A stretch of DNA of 64,000 nucleotides from Rutidosis leptorrhynchoides (GCF_046630445.1 NC_092336.1:297978001-298042000), one strand, 5' to 3'. Shown: positions 47,920 through 60,157, counted from the stretch's first letter. Translations and numbers: made by a program. The notes: generated from the sequence alone by a model not told the origin.

Positions 47920-49957
47920 GAGAAAATTGAGCCGTTGGTCCCTGTGATTTACATGAAATGGGATGTTTGGTCCTGAACTTTATTTTCGGGGTTATTGGTC
48001 CCTATGGTTTTCTAAACGCGTGTGGGTGGTCCCTCTATCAAACGGACGTCAGATTGATCCGTTAAATCTGATCATGTGAGAGGTATTTTCGTCATTTTAA
48101 CCATTTCCTTTAGTAATTCATCATTCTCACCCAAACAAAACCCTAATAAAGTAATAAAAAAATTCCAAACCCACCTTGTTGATTCTTCATCTTCATCTCT
48201 TTCAAACTAGACCAATTAATCAAACTCAAGTACTAAAAGTGAACACAAACAAAATTAATTATGCCTCTTTCTTTCACTCCAGAAAATCACAACATTTTTT
48301 AATAAAAAAAATAATAATAAAATAATTGACTTTCATAAAGGTCTACAATTTCGCTACCATGGTTGTTCAGTTCAAAGCATTGCACAAATTTCCTATGTTT
48401 GCTTCCTAAAATCACTTTCTGATACAATCATCATATATGAACCAAAAGTGAATGAATTGGAAAAAATAAAACCATCTATTTTACAACGTTATAGATCTGA
48501 CCAGGACCGTTCCCGCAACACGTCATTCGTAACTCGTTGGATCTAACTGAAAGTGAATGAACTGAAAAAACGAGAACATGAGACAAAGAATTAAAAGGAA
48601 ACCCCAACTCATCGTAACCGGAACCATTTTCCGACAGCACATCCTTCGTAACTAGTTGGATCTGAAATTTTTCACGTCTTTTATGCTCGAACACCATCAT
48701 AAATAAACCACCACCATGGGCGGAGTTTGATTCAAAGGTTTGTACCGGAAGTTGGATCAGTGTTTCTTAGTTCAGTCATGGGTGTATTTGTGGGTTTAAG
48801 TTTAATCAAGGGTGTTTTTTATAAAGGATATGGGTTTTTACTTTTTAATATACATATAGATGGGTTTTAGTATAACAAGGTGTACCTTAATCTGCAATTA
48901 AGGGTTTATACCGGAGATGGAGGTGTAAAAGGAAACACAAAATTATTGATTTGAAAAAATTGGTGTTTAAAATAAAATTTTATCTTGAAGTTGTTGATTG
49001 TAATATGTTTGTGGTTAGATATTTGATTTTAACTCGGTATGGTAATTGGAAATAATAAGTTGGAGGTGTTGTTGCTGTGTAATGTAAACATGGAGAATTG
49101 TATTGTATTGTACTAGTCCGGGTCCGGCCCGCGCGATGCGGAGGGGGCTCATGGTCCGGTTCCGAATGTAGTTAGTTTCGTTTTGTTGATAAAATTATTT
49201 CGAACCTAACGGTGCTGGCGAAAAAATTTAACTCGCGGCGAGCAGGAAGATACGGGTTGTCGTTGTGTTTAGCGTTTTTTAAAAAGTGTCCGTTTTGAAC
49301 GTAGTTATTATCGTTTTGTTCATAAAATTATTTCGAGTATGACGGCGCTGTCGGAAAAATTTAAGTCGCGCCGAGCGGGAAGATACAGGCTGTCATTGCG
49401 TTTAGCGTTTTTTAAAAAGTGTCCGTTTCCAACGTAGTTAGTTTTGTTTTGTTCGTGAAAATATTTCGAGTTTAATGGTATGGTCGGTGGAATTTAACTC
49501 GGGTCGAGAAGGACGATACGGGCTGTCGAAGCGATTGGGTGGAGTTTTTTTATTTTAAGTTATATAATTGACTATTTTTACCCCTAGAGTATGGTGTATT
49601 TTTTGTAACCTGTTTGGAGTTGAGGGGGTTAAATTGTAAATCAAGTGTGAAAAGGGGCTGTTACTATTGTCTTGGCATTCAGCGTACGACCAAGATCCAC
49701 TCGTCTAATAGTATATGTATAATTACGGTTTTATATTAGAGTTTTATTTGTGTGAAAAAGATTGATGAATTGGTAAAGAAATGACAAAAATACCCCTCAC
49801 AATATCAGATTTAACGGATCAATCTGACGTCCGTTTGATGGAGGTACCACCCACACGCATTTAGAAAACCACGGGGACTAATAACCTCGAAAATGAAGTT
49901 CAGGAACCAAATGTCCCATTTCATGAAAATCACAGGGACCAACCGCCCAATTTTCTC
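47920..49957. mobile_element. Mutator-like element (MULE) with long TIRs
   Basis: 2038 bp. Terminal inverted repeats of about 190 bp (47920-48110 and 49768-49957) start GAGAAAATTG.GC.GTTGGTCC; they agree over almost their whole length. Flanks TTATTAAAA (47911-47919) and TTATAAAAA (49958-49966) form a 9-bp target-site duplication with one mismatch, as expected for Mutator. The interior has no transposase; a repeated phrase around TTCGTAACTCGTTGGATCT (48526 and 48645 region) hints at duplicated captured sequence. It is inserted in Helitron H-B and holds a further Helitron (49113-49720). Confidence 0.88.
49113..49720 (-). mobile_element. Helitron inside the MULE
   Basis: Minus strand, 3' end CTAG at 49113 with GC-rich hairpin sequence (CCGGGTCCGGCCCGCGCG) just inside. 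Internal repeats of about 115 bp (TTAGCGTTTTTTAAAAAGTG three times or nearly). Related to H-G at 19455. The 5' end near TATACTATTAGACGAG (about 49720) is approximate and lacks a clear TC. Confidence 0.6.
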
Positions 49958-50510
49958 TTATAAAAAATTAAAACATATGAAGATTGTACAATATGCTTGA
50001 AAGTTTGTACACGTGTTTGTGAGACGATTTGTAAAAGATTGTACAATTTATTTTAAAGTTTATACATATGATCATGTGAGTGTTTTATCATAAGTTTGTA
50101 CATAATGCTTCAAATATTGTACATATGGTCCTGAGAGTGTTTTACCATAAGTTTGTACATAATGTTTCAAATATTTTACATTTGATCATGAGGTATTCTA
50201 TCATAAGATTGTACATAATGTTACATATCTTATAAAATTAACATGTTAATATTTTTACTAAATAAAATTAATTATTTTAATAACATCATCATGAGGCTTA
50301 AATTTTTTTTCTTTATTTTTAAATTTTTTTAAGCCTAGATGATATTTATTTATGATATCATTAAGTAGATTTAATTTAATTGTAAAAATAATTCTATTTA
50401 TGATATCACCTACATGTCCTCACAAATTTTTTTTTCTTTTTGGTTTTTTTATAGAAGAAAAAAAGGTAATTATTGCATCATCATTTTAGAGTTTTAATAG
50501 AACTTATAGA

Positions 50511-50586
50511 TATAACACCTAAACACACACATCTAGACAAAAATATCCAAAAAAAACACGGGTTCTAATAACCCTTAATTATAAAA
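50511..50586. other. Short spacer between two Helitrons
   Basis: Unique sequence. CCCTTAATTATAAAATCTATA at its right end also lies at 42783-42802, left of H-A. Confidence 0.5.
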
Positions 50587-51132
50587 TCTATAAATTCTAT
50601 TATAATCCTAAATGATGATGTAATAATTACCCTTTTCCCTTCTATAAAAAAAATTAAAAAGAATAAAGAAAAATTGTGAGGGCATGTAAGTGATGTCATA
50701 AATAAAATTATTTTTACGATTAAATTAAATCTACTATACATTAAATTAAATATTTTTCAACAAACAACTAATTTTTTGCACGTCATCTCTATCTCTTTAA
50801 TTAGGGGTTTCTTTATATAAAAAAAAACACGCCACTGTACTTCTTCCTCAAGATTGTATCATAAATATTTTACAAAACACCCCATGAACACATGTACAAA
50901 CTTTGAAAAATATTGTACAACCTTCATATAATAATTGTAGTTCATTTATTCTGACCAAGTTAAGTATATAAATATGTTTGTAAAAACAACGACAAGTTTC
51001 ATAGTCATAATCTGTGATTCCACGGGTCATTAAACTAAATGAATTTATCATTTACGTTAACTTAAAACCTAAAACATATAATTAAATTGTTTCGTTTAAA
51101 CAAACTCGTGGTTCCACGGGTCATTTCACTGG
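50587..51132 (+). mobile_element. Helitron H-D
   Basis: 546 bp, plus strand. 5' TCTATAAATTC after A, 3' hairpin CTCGTGGTTCCACGGG (51105-51120), then TCATTTCACTGG followed by T. It is a CTGG-ending member (allowed CTRR) of the H-A family in the opposite orientation. Confidence 0.82.
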
Positions 51133-51404
51133 TTATAATTATATTATACTCTTCTTGTCTTCATCGAATTGGAAAAACACGTCTTCTTATTCTCTGCAAC
51201 TTCGAACGAACCAAACTACCATCGCATTCAGATCGATACCATCACATACACAAGACGATCTTCATAATTTGATTATCTAGAAATCAGCAGATGTTAATCG
51301 TGGGTGAGTATTTTTATCTGAATTCTTTGATTTTTATGTTTTTCCTATACCATGAAATGTCCTATGATATTTTTATGTTTTACACAAGACGATCAAATGT
51401 CCTA
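51133..51404. other. Possible exon/intron start, unassigned
   Basis: Less AT-rich. AATCGTGG/GTGAGT near 51299-51308 could be a splice donor of a captured first exon. No protein is recognised. Confidence 0.35.
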
Positions 51405-52234
51405 TTAAGCTGATGATATAATACGACTATGACAATTAAATGTCCTATGATATTTTATTATATATGACTATTTTAAAAAGTAACCTATTAAATAAACACA
51501 TAATGCGACACTAAACCGTTAAATGTCTTATAATGTTCCATTTTATGATTCACAATTAAAGTGTACTATGAAATAATATGATATTTAGGACCCCAACAAC
51601 TCATCCGTCACATTAAAAAATCAAAGTGTCCTAAAAATTTATAATGATACGACATGTATTTCACATGTCCTATTAGCTTATGATATAATACGACTAGAAA
51701 AAATAAATGTCCTATTATAGTTTATTTCATATGACTTTTTTATAAAATGTCCTATTAAATTACCACATAATGCGACACTAAATCGTTATATGTCATATAA
51801 AGTTCCATTTGATGATTCACAATTAAAGTGTCCTATGAAATCATATGATAATTAAGACCTCAAAAACTCCCCCGTAATATTAAATAATTAACGTGTCCTA
51901 AAATTTTATAATGATACAACATAAATATCATATGTCCTGTTAGCTTATGTTATAATACGACTATGACAAATAGATTTCCTATTAGAGTTTATTTCATATG
52001 ACTTTTTTATATAAGGTGTTCTATTAAATTAACATGTAATACTACACTATGCCGATAAATGTCTTATAAAGTACTATCTTATGGTTCACACTTAAAGTGT
52101 CCTATGAAATCATATGACCATTAAGCCAGAAAAATATCAATCAGTCATATTAAGTCCTATTATGTTCTACTATAACACGACTCACAAAAATAAACGTCCT
52201 ATAAAGGTACATTTCATATGACCGTCATATAATG
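51405..52234. repeat. About 270-bp tandem repeat, 3 copies plus a partial one
   Basis: Units start near GATATAATACGACTA at about 51410, 51685 and 51950, with a partial fourth near 52165. Each contains several AATGTCCTATTA and TCATATGAC motifs, much like the subterminal arrays of the CACTA end at 18626. It is cut on the right by the LTR fragment at 52235. Probably the subterminal region of a second CACTA-like element; its ends are not visible. Confidence 0.65.
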
Positions 52235-53002
52235 TGTGACGACCCGGAAATTTCCGACCAAATTTAAACTTAATCATAATATGAATTCGACATGATAAGC
52301 AAAGTCTGCAATATCGAGTCTCAAAATTTTTGAACAGTTTCATGAAATCAATTGACTTTTGACCATTCCCGACGATTCACGAACAAATATTTGTAAATAA
52401 ATACATATATAATTAAATGTATATATAAATAATAATTTGAAATATTATATAATTTAATTGTTGGAAATAAATATGTAAAATAATATGCGATGAAATGAAA
52501 ACTATTACTATAGATATATAGTTATATAAATATTTCTTGCAAATATATAAAGTTATATTAAATTTAATTGTTTAAAAATATATAATATAATTATTTTAAT
52601 AGTTAAACTTGCTATTTAAAAATCGATTATATATATATATAATGAGAGAAAATGGAAGATGAATGATTTCGAGTTTAAATGATGAACGTCTGTAACACTC
52701 GGTTGACTTTTCGTGAGTGTTCATATAGATATAATATATATATACGAAGGATTAAGATAAAAGTTAAGCTGTAAATTGATTACGAATATTTTAAATTTGT
52801 TAAAAATATTTTTACCTTTTTAAGTTTAATTATTAGTACTCCGTACATATAAATTGGAACAGAAAATAAATAATTATCGAACTATTTTGATCAGGTTTTA
52901 ATCAGTAAATGACTGAAATAATTAAACGAACTTAATTTAAAAATTTGAGATTTTTAGGAACACTTTTATACATTAACTGTTTAGCAATGGACACGATATG
53001 AC
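52235..53002 (+). mobile_element. Ty3 LTR fragment (E1/E4 group)
   Basis: The first 768 bp of an LTR starting TGTGACGACCCGG, aligned with 33140-33900 of E4 as far as ACACGATATG. There E5 is inserted; the rest of this LTR is not in the window. Confidence 0.85.
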
Positions 53003-53489
53003 TGTAACAACCCTCACTTTTTGACTTCTAAATTACTGAATTAACCCTAGGGTTATATGTCTGACTATATATATTAAGGGTTGTTATATACAATTAAATA
53101 TTGACCGGATAGTAATTTTTAGTCAACAATGTACGCTTAAATAAATAATATATTATTAATTTATATAATTTGACATAATTTAACTAAGTATATAAACTTT
53201 GTATCACTTTTATTATTTAGTTAATGTATTATATATTTAACTATATAATAAATCCAATTATATATAAATGTAATAATATTTACAAACTTACTAAAACTAT
53301 AGTTTAATAATTAAAATCATAATTATTATTAAAAATACAAAATACCGAATTATTTATTATTTTTATGCAAAATTTGTATTTATTAATTAAATAAAACAAA
53401 AAAAAAAAAATTAAATATTATTGACAAATATTCTTGAAAAAACATTAAATAAATTTATTTATTTACATAAAAAAAATCCTTAAAATAAA

Positions 53490-53494
<5 letters not shown>

Positions 53495-53530
<36 letters not shown>

Positions 53531-53532
53531 AT
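53495..53532. repeat. (TAAA)n microsatellite
   Basis: About nine AAAT/TAAA units; LTR 2 has the matching tract at 60117-60156 with a different length. Confidence 0.85.
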
Positions 53533-53697
53533 TACTTTTTAATTAAAACTTTTAATGGAAAAACTACTTTTATTATTTTATTTTGTGCATTATCCCATGA
53601 CCTAACATTTAATACTTTTTAATTTTAAAATCCCATTAAGAATTAAATATTTCTTTTTCTTTTAATTATTTTATTTTTTTTACCTAATTTTTTCAAG

Positions 53698-53705
53698 TAT
53701 AAATA
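53698..53705 (+). promoter_or_regulatory. TATA box of E5 LTR 1
   Basis: TATAAATA followed by CCCCTCATTTCTCATTC; the copy in LTR 2 is at 60318-60325. Transcription would begin about 30 bp downstream, near 53730. Confidence 0.7.
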
Positions 53706-55348
53706 CCCCTCATTTCTCATTCAAACTCACACCAAAATTTCTCTCATTCTCTCTTTGAAGAATTACTACTAGTAAGTATTCTTTTCTTACTTTTTATTTT
53801 TTTTACTTTTTACTTTTTACTTTTTACTTCGGTTATTATTTTTACCGAAATATGTAAATAATGTTATAAATTATATGCAATTAAAAATAAAATAAATAAC
53901 ATGTATACACTATTACTATTACTAGCACCTATAACCTACTACTTATATTGTAACATAAAAACATTTTGGGTTATGTATTAGAGATGTATATATCTTCGAA
54001 CTTTCTTGACGAATGGTTTCTATGAGATTCTAGGCAGAGGGTTTGGATTTTCGATTTAAAGGGTCCTATGGCTCAAGCCCCTAGATCTAAATTAGCCATT
54101 CGAAGGGAAAGGGGTGATTGGAAGCTTATCTAATACGGCAAGTATCCTAAAATGGAAAACACTGATAAAAGTAGAAACTCTCTAGTCATAGAAACTTAGT
54201 AAAATAAGAAACTTTCTAAAAATGGAAACTTTATAAAAATAGTAACTTACTAGGAATAGAAACTTAGTAAAACAAACTATACTTAAACACATACTTAAAC
54301 TTAAACATGGGCAAAACACTTAACTACTCTTAAATGTCAATAGGTTGACTTTCCTGCTCACTCGTTCAACTCTTTATTCCGAGGAATAACTCTCTCTCTA
54401 CTTACTAAGGTGAATTCATAGCCCCTCTTTATTTGCTAGCAAACTTACTTACTTTTACTTGGGGTGAGACACATGCTGTTTTTACTTTTTACACTTTAGA
54501 CACAAGTACCAAACTGTTAAACTATGCTATACCCGGCTATGTCCGACTAAGTCCCTACAGTGATATTTTTAATTGCTGCGGCATGCTTAATTATTGGGGG
54601 TAGGCCTATCGGGAGTAACGTCCCCGATACATTTGACCAAGTCATTGTATTACTTAATAATGAAATTAAACCGACAAGGACAGACACAACTTGTCATGGG
54701 GCAAACTTGAACGTTTAGTCTAAATATCACGCATTGGCATAACTTTTTGATCCTGCGGGAGATCAACTTTACAAACTAAATCTTGTGGTCTAAAACAACA
54801 ACAAAATTTTTGTTAAATCTATGAACTTCACTCAACCTTTTTGGTTGACACTTTAGCATGTTTTGTCTCAGGTGCTGTTTGATTCAAGCTCTTATACTTA
54901 CTGCTTATGTGATGCTACTTGGACATAAGATCAAGAGATATCGCATTTATTACTTCTGCATGTGAACATTTACGATATTTGTTATTCCTGTCATTGTAAC
55001 GACATTTCATTTTCCGCTGCGTAGTCATTAAAGTTAAATTCATCATTTAGTATTGTTCTCGTTTATTATAATATGTTGGTATGTTTTGATAATAGTGACG
55101 TTCCTTCCAGACCCTATTGGGAGGATGTTACAGATTGGTATCAGAGCATAACCAGGCTGTTATAGAGAACCAGGATTGCATTTTTATGTGTGCCTTACTT
55201 GTTAGCTAGGGTGCCTTAGCAATCTAGGAAACTATAACCTTTCCTGCCTTAGAATTAAAGCACTTAGGATTGCTCCATAATCTTAACGATTATGCTTTAA
55301 TATACTTGACTTAAAGATTCTAATTAAAATATCTTTCCTAATATTAGG

Positions 55349-56091
55349 ATGTCTAATTCTCATCAAGCGAACAAAATGAATCTTTTCGAGCCAACCGAAA
55401 AAGATACTGAAAGATCTTCCACTGAAAGACCAGTCCAAAGCCCACCTTATGGCTTTGGTGGTCCTCCATCACCAAATTATAGCCCAAATACTAATCTTGA
55501 TTCACATGGGTCTCCTCAATACTACCCAACCCCAAGAAATAAAGACAAGAGGAAACGTCTTGAAAAAACTGGCCCGTCAAAGAAAAGATCCCGATCTCCT
55601 TCCTACGATGAAGTTGATGTCAAGTACGAGATCATGAATCTGCGAAGAACTACCGAAGGCCTAATTCGCCATATTGCAAGGATCGATGCTCAAATGAAGG
55701 AAAAAGACCTAGCGATCAAGAAGCTCATGAAGGAAAATGTTGAGCTAAAGAAAGAGATTATATACATACATTTGTTTTATCCCATGACCGATGTGGGACT
55801 TTGGTTTACACCCTTACAAGAAATGCCCGATGGGGGAAGCAATATCTCTCCTACCTAAGAGAAGATGTTGACTTTAGATTGAAGATGGAGGAAAACCGCG
55901 TGAATAATCAACTTTCTATGAGGGACCACAAGTACCATGTAATCAACAATGATGTTTCCAATCTTTATGATAACATCGAGTATCTTTATGAGGAACAAAA
56001 GGAGAAGAACAACAAGTTTGAGAAGTTTATGAAGGAGGTTGAGGACGAGAAGAAGAAATATGAAGACTACTTCAATCTTAATATTTCCTAG
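55349..56091 (+). pseudogene. ORF A, copy 1 (coiled-coil protein, interrupted)
   Basis: Starts MSNSHQANKMNLFEP 200 bp after the PBS. Residues 1-62 are Pro/Ser/Asn/Tyr-rich (PPYGFGGPPSPNYSPN), 65-82 are strongly basic (KDKRKRLEKTG, KKRSRSP; nuclear-localisation-like), and 91-137 form a charged coiled coil. The frame closes at 55858. A second frame (55801-56091) continues another coiled coil (RLKMEENRVNNQ, EEQKEKNNKFEKFMKEVEDE) to a stop at 56091. An insert-like stretch of about 85-90 bp between them (about 55766-55855), with an inverted TCCCACATCGG motif, breaks the frame; both forward copies share it. Unrecognised; not Gag-like. Possibly a nucleic-acid- or chromatin-associated accessory protein. 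Confidence 0.65.
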
Positions 56092-56644
56092 TTATTTTCT
56101 ATCTATGCAAAGGCTAGGCCTTAAACTATTTCTATCCCCGAATCGTGTAATAAGAAGGCTTGTTTAAAGCCTTGTTCTTAATAAAATAAAGTGTTTCGTT
56201 TATATCATATTCATCTTTATTCCACTTAATTTTTTTTTCAAACTTATGACCTATCAAGTTTATCAAACTTCTATATGTTATTGAAGATAACGGTTCGTCC
56301 ACAAGCTCCTGCTACTACTTCAAACACTCACGTATCTTATGCCTTTATGCATCGGGTTGCGAACCGGAAAATATTATTGGGTTATCACAGTATACGAATT
56401 GAAATTCTTTAATCAATATCTGGTTACAAATCTCAACACGTCATACCACCATTATTACATAAATGGATGACACATCATATCTTATCATATATTATCATGT
56501 CTATAAACTTTGTCTACCACTTATCCTAAATTTCCTCCGTAAATTACGAAAATCTTTTTGCTATAAATACGTATTCAAGGAGACGAATATATCATTCGGT
56601 ATTCAATACCCATTTCATATCAAACCCTATTCCAAACATATAAT

Positions 56645-57046
56645 ATGAATTTCTCAAACTCTTCAAGCTCCCACGGCAGCGTAACCAGAACAAACAAACC
56701 AATCAGCCATCATCTATTCTGGATGAATTGGGGATGGGTTCGTAGCCGACTCAATCAATGGAGACAAGAAGAAGGTGATCCCTTCCACCAACCGAATTCA
56801 CCTCTTAGCGAAGAACCTGAAGCGCTTACCGGTGAACCAGTCCGAAACACCATTTTCTCTCTTCTTTCCAGGGTATCCCGTCACGAATATATAATATCGA
56901 AGATTCTAGATCTTATTCACCCCCTTGTTCCAACCACCAATCATCCCGGAATAATAGAAGAAGTCAACGAGCTTCGCGCTCGAGTAGTGGCTCTGGAAAA
57001 TCTGGTGCGAAACCTACGAACACCAGCAGCAGCACCAGCAGCATAA
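56645..57046 (+). CDS. ORF B of element E5 (open reading frame, 133 codons)
   Basis: The most intact copy of the ORF shared by E1, E4 and E5. Ser-rich N-terminus (SNSSSSHGSVTR), core LFWMNWGWVRSRLNQWRQEE, then GEPVRNTIFSLLSRVSR, then a C-terminal heptad region EEVNELRARVVALENLVRNL, likely a short coiled coil. It ends with Ala/Pro residues, while E4's frame extends into a Ser/Pro/Ala tail, so this copy may have an early stop. No known domain, no zinc knuckle, no membrane segment. It lies after ORF A, with an AT-rich 550-bp gap. Conservation against the divergence of flanking DNA suggests past selection. Confidence 0.6.
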   Translation: MNFSNSSSSHGSVTRTNKPISHHLFWMNWGWVRSRLNQWRQEEGDPFHQPNSPLSEEPEALTGEPVRNTIFSLLSRVSRHEYIISKILDLIHPLVPTTNHPGIIEEVNELRARVVALENLVRNLRTPAAAPAA

Positions 57047-57655
57047 CCAGCATCACCACCAGTACCATCAACATCACCACTAACAGCATCAGCTTCATCA
57101 ACAACAACATTCGCATCCCCCGCCTCAACAACACACTCAGTACCTCAAACATCAACATGATACGCCCCATAGATACCAAGGAATATTAGCAATAAAGAGT
57201 TAAGATGTATTGACTCATTCTTCGTGAAGAATTATATATGTATACCTTATATATATATGATTTAGAACAATAATAAATCTTGTCGTACTAAGCAATTACG
57301 TGAGAATCTCAACTAGTATGTACTACTTGGTTAATTCATATCACTAATATGCTATGATGTACACCCTTCGCTAATGACTTAACAATTGTTAATCACTGCT
57401 TCAGCACAATAAACTCCATTTCATAATAAATCAAGTAAAACGATGAATGTATTGATTCATAACTTCATTAGCGAAATATTTCGCAACAATTATGAAATCT
57501 CTTAGATTTTGAAGATTATTTACTCTCGTTCCAAACCGCAAATTAAATGAGTTTAATATATATTAACTCATTAAATCCATGATTATATCTGAAGAATACA
57601 TATATGAACGTATATCTTCATAAAGATTGTAAAAGCTGTTAATTGTGAAAATATT

Positions 57656-57676
57656 TTAACGGGTAGGTAATACCCG
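57656..57676 (+). other. Internal copy of PPT-like motif (E5)
   Basis: Same motif as at 468-488 and 37336-37356, 1.95 kb before the terminal AACGGGGAGGTA (59606-59617). Confidence 0.6.
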
Positions 57677-58313
57677 AGAAATGTTTACATCTCACATAAA
57701 TACACTGTACATTCTTCAATTTCGATTCATAAATCATTAATTATACTCACTGCCTTCACTGTGATACACAATCATTTTCATACAAATTTAATTACACATT
57801 CTGAAATTAACATACCAGAATTCAAGTAAAGCTTTAGCAGGTGTTATCTTCCTAAAGATCACTACATTCATGAATTATATTCATTCGTATTCTATGATGA
57901 ATTATCACATCAAACCACCGAAATTATCATCAACAACGCCTATTCGTTAACCATTAGATCCGTTGACGATTACAATCAGCATTTAATCATCTAAAAAAAT
58001 AAAATTTCTTGAAACCATCTCGGATTGATAACCAATGATTCAGATATGGTAGCATTAAATGCAGAGGAAACAAAAGAATTTTCCTCGTCATTGGAACTTA
58101 GAAATTCTGAGATATCACTGTATCTTTCGTTATAAATATCCTCTATATTTCTGAAGATATCTTTATAACGATTCTTGTCAGCAATTAATTATCTCTTTGC
58201 GATATCTTTATCACATCATAAAGGAAACTGTTTTAGTTTCTATATTCTGTAAAGTTCAAGTTTAAATTATGAATGATTTGAAGTAGTGTTGGGAATTGAA
58301 GCATGAGTTAGTA

Positions 58314-58348
58314 TAATATAATGACATTAGGCCAACGTGATTATATTA
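58314..58348 (+). other. Conserved internal hairpin (E5)
   Basis: Stem TAATATAAT / ATTATATTA, G-G mismatch, AC/GT inner pairs, 11-nt loop ATTAGGCCAAC. Flanked by ATGAGTTA and GTCATGC, exactly as in E4. Confidence 0.7.
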
Positions 58349-59279
58349 CAGTAAGTCATGCTAAATTTTTAATGGAAGATGATGATTCATAGACTTTATA
58401 ATCATCATTTGCCATGTTACACGACTCTTATCTATTTAAACTCTAAACATATCAAGAAAATATTTTTCTTGATAATTCGGTCTTTTTCGGATATTCTGGT
58501 AATATGACAAATCAAATCGTGCTATTACCTTTCCTTCTGCTTTGAATATCATGATCATTCGAAACTTCATACCTACGAATTCTGGACCGTTACTTGCTTT
58601 ACAAAAGCATGAAGCTTCGACATATAAGGGAAAATATAAATCCCGATAACAACACTGAAATTACAAACCGTGTATATCAATGCGTATAGCAATATAAAGA
58701 CACGGGAGAACTAAAAACACAGTAAATTCTAGAGCATAGTAGAAGTAAACAGACTCCTCTGGTGGGAGTTGGAAAAGAAGGATGATTGTGACGATAACCA
58801 ATATAATGTCAAAGACAAGAACTGGATTGAGCATATTAACAAAACTTTTGGAAGTATGAATTGAGAAAGAAAGTATATAAGTGGTGAAGATAATGAAACG
58901 GAAGAAGCTAAATTATAGCAAAAATTCCAGACACAGCAATCGAGGCAATTCACCGCCTTTAATTAAAGAAATCCTAATTTCTGTAATTACCGGAAAATCA
59001 AATCTTATAAAGATTTCGAAGATTTCTTTAATTCCTTGAAATCCAAAAATCAATCGTAACTACGTCAAAAGTTAAGGCAAACATTTAATTTTCTCATTTA
59101 CTCTTTTACGATAGCTTCGTTTATACTCTTTCTATAATCGAATTACTTTATCCATATTATTTAATGTCGATAAAACTCTAATTCATCATTCTTGTTATAA
59201 AGAATGATGATCTCTATCAAATTTCATGACTATGATTTTCATGAACTCCTCTCTGTTTTGTCTGCCTAATATTGCAGCA

Positions 59280-59603
59280 TAAACGCTCAAGGTTTTAAAT
59301 GAGCTCAATATTATTCATAACACATTTCATGTATCCAATTTACTGAAATGACTTGCATAACATCATCATTTTGAATGATCTCTGCATTAATGATAAAATG
59401 CACTTCGTAGAAGAACCTATAGAGATTATGGTTTGTATGACTTAAACGCTTGAAACAAAATAATATTCTATCCTTTGGAAAACACGCAAGGCCCCGAACA
59501 TACCTGGGAACGTGAAGACCAAATGAAACAGAAATATCCCCATCTCTTCTCAACCGCTGATGCATCCGAGAAGTCTACCTAAAACTTCGGGACGAAGTTT
59601 TTA
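59280..59603 (+). pseudogene. Ty3 integrase C-terminal remnant (E5)
   Basis: Plus-strand relic reading IIHNTFHVSNL, ILNDLCINDKMHFVEEPIEI, WKTRKAPNIPGNVKTK and NRNIPIS over stops and frameshifts, matching the last part of Ty3/Gypsy integrase (compare E3, 25800-25949), followed by TTCGGGACGAAGTTT. It shows that E5 descends from an element with a full pol gene lost by internal deletion. Confidence 0.75.
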
Positions 59604-59618
59604 TTAACGGGGAGGTAC

Positions 59619-60112
59619 TGTAACAACCCTCACTTTTCGACTTCTAAATTACTGAATTAACCCTAGGGTTATATGTCTGACTATATGTATTAAGGGTTGT
59701 TATATACAATTAAATATTGACCGGATAGTAATTTTTAGTCAACAATGTACGCTTAAATAAATAATATATTATTAATTTATATAATTTGACATAATTTAAC
59801 TAAGTATATAAACTTTGTATCACTTTTATTATTTAGTTAATGTATTATATATTTAACTATATAATAAATCCAATTATATATAAATGTAATAATATTTACA
59901 AACTTACTAAAACTATAGTTTAATAATTAAAATCATAATTATTATTAAAAATACAAAATACCGAATTATTTATTATTTTTATGCAAAATTTGTATTTATT
60001 AATTAAATAAAACAAAAATAAAAAAAAATAAAAATAAAATATTATTGACAAATATTCTTGGAAAAACATTAAATAAATTTATTTATTTACATAAAAAAAT
60101 CCTTAAAATAAA

Positions 60113-60157
<45 letters not shown>

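Larger units (their letters stand above)
43760..50510 (-). mobile_element. Helitron H-B, split by H-C and the MULE
   Basis: A second copy of the H-A family on the minus strand. Its pieces are 43760-43823, 47770-47919 and 49958-50510, which align in order with H-A 43058-43759. The 5' end TCTATAAGTTC is at 50510 (flank T at 50511). The 3' end is missing on the left, where H-A now abuts. It is split first by H-C and then by the MULE. Confidence 0.75.
53003..55132 (+). mobile_element. LTR 1 of element E5
   Basis: 2130 bp, TGTAACAACCCTC to GAGGATGTTACA (inverted TGTAACA/TGTTACA ends). TATA box TATAAATA at 53698-53705, then a CT-rich leader, a clear core promoter. Hairpin CAACC-TTTTT-GGTTG at 54833-54847. 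A TAAA repeat lies at 53495-53532. Near-identical to LTR 2 (59619-61749). It sits inside the older LTR fragment; left flank ATGAC. Confidence 0.95.
55133..59618 (+). mobile_element. Internal region of element E5
   Basis: 4486 bp. PBS TGGTATCAGAGC at 55136-55147. Order: ORF A (55349-56091, broken), ORF B (56645-57046), the internal PPT-like motif (57656-57676), a block conserved with E4 (57978-58080), the hairpin (58314-58348), the pol end remnant (59280-59603) and AACGGGGAGGTA before LTR 2. No gag, protease, RT or RNase H. 57180-59280 has no readable gene. Confidence 0.92.

Noticed and set aside
59311..59565. Minus-strand 84-codon frame
   Set aside because: Shadow of the plus-strand integrase remnant, which has clear family motifs.
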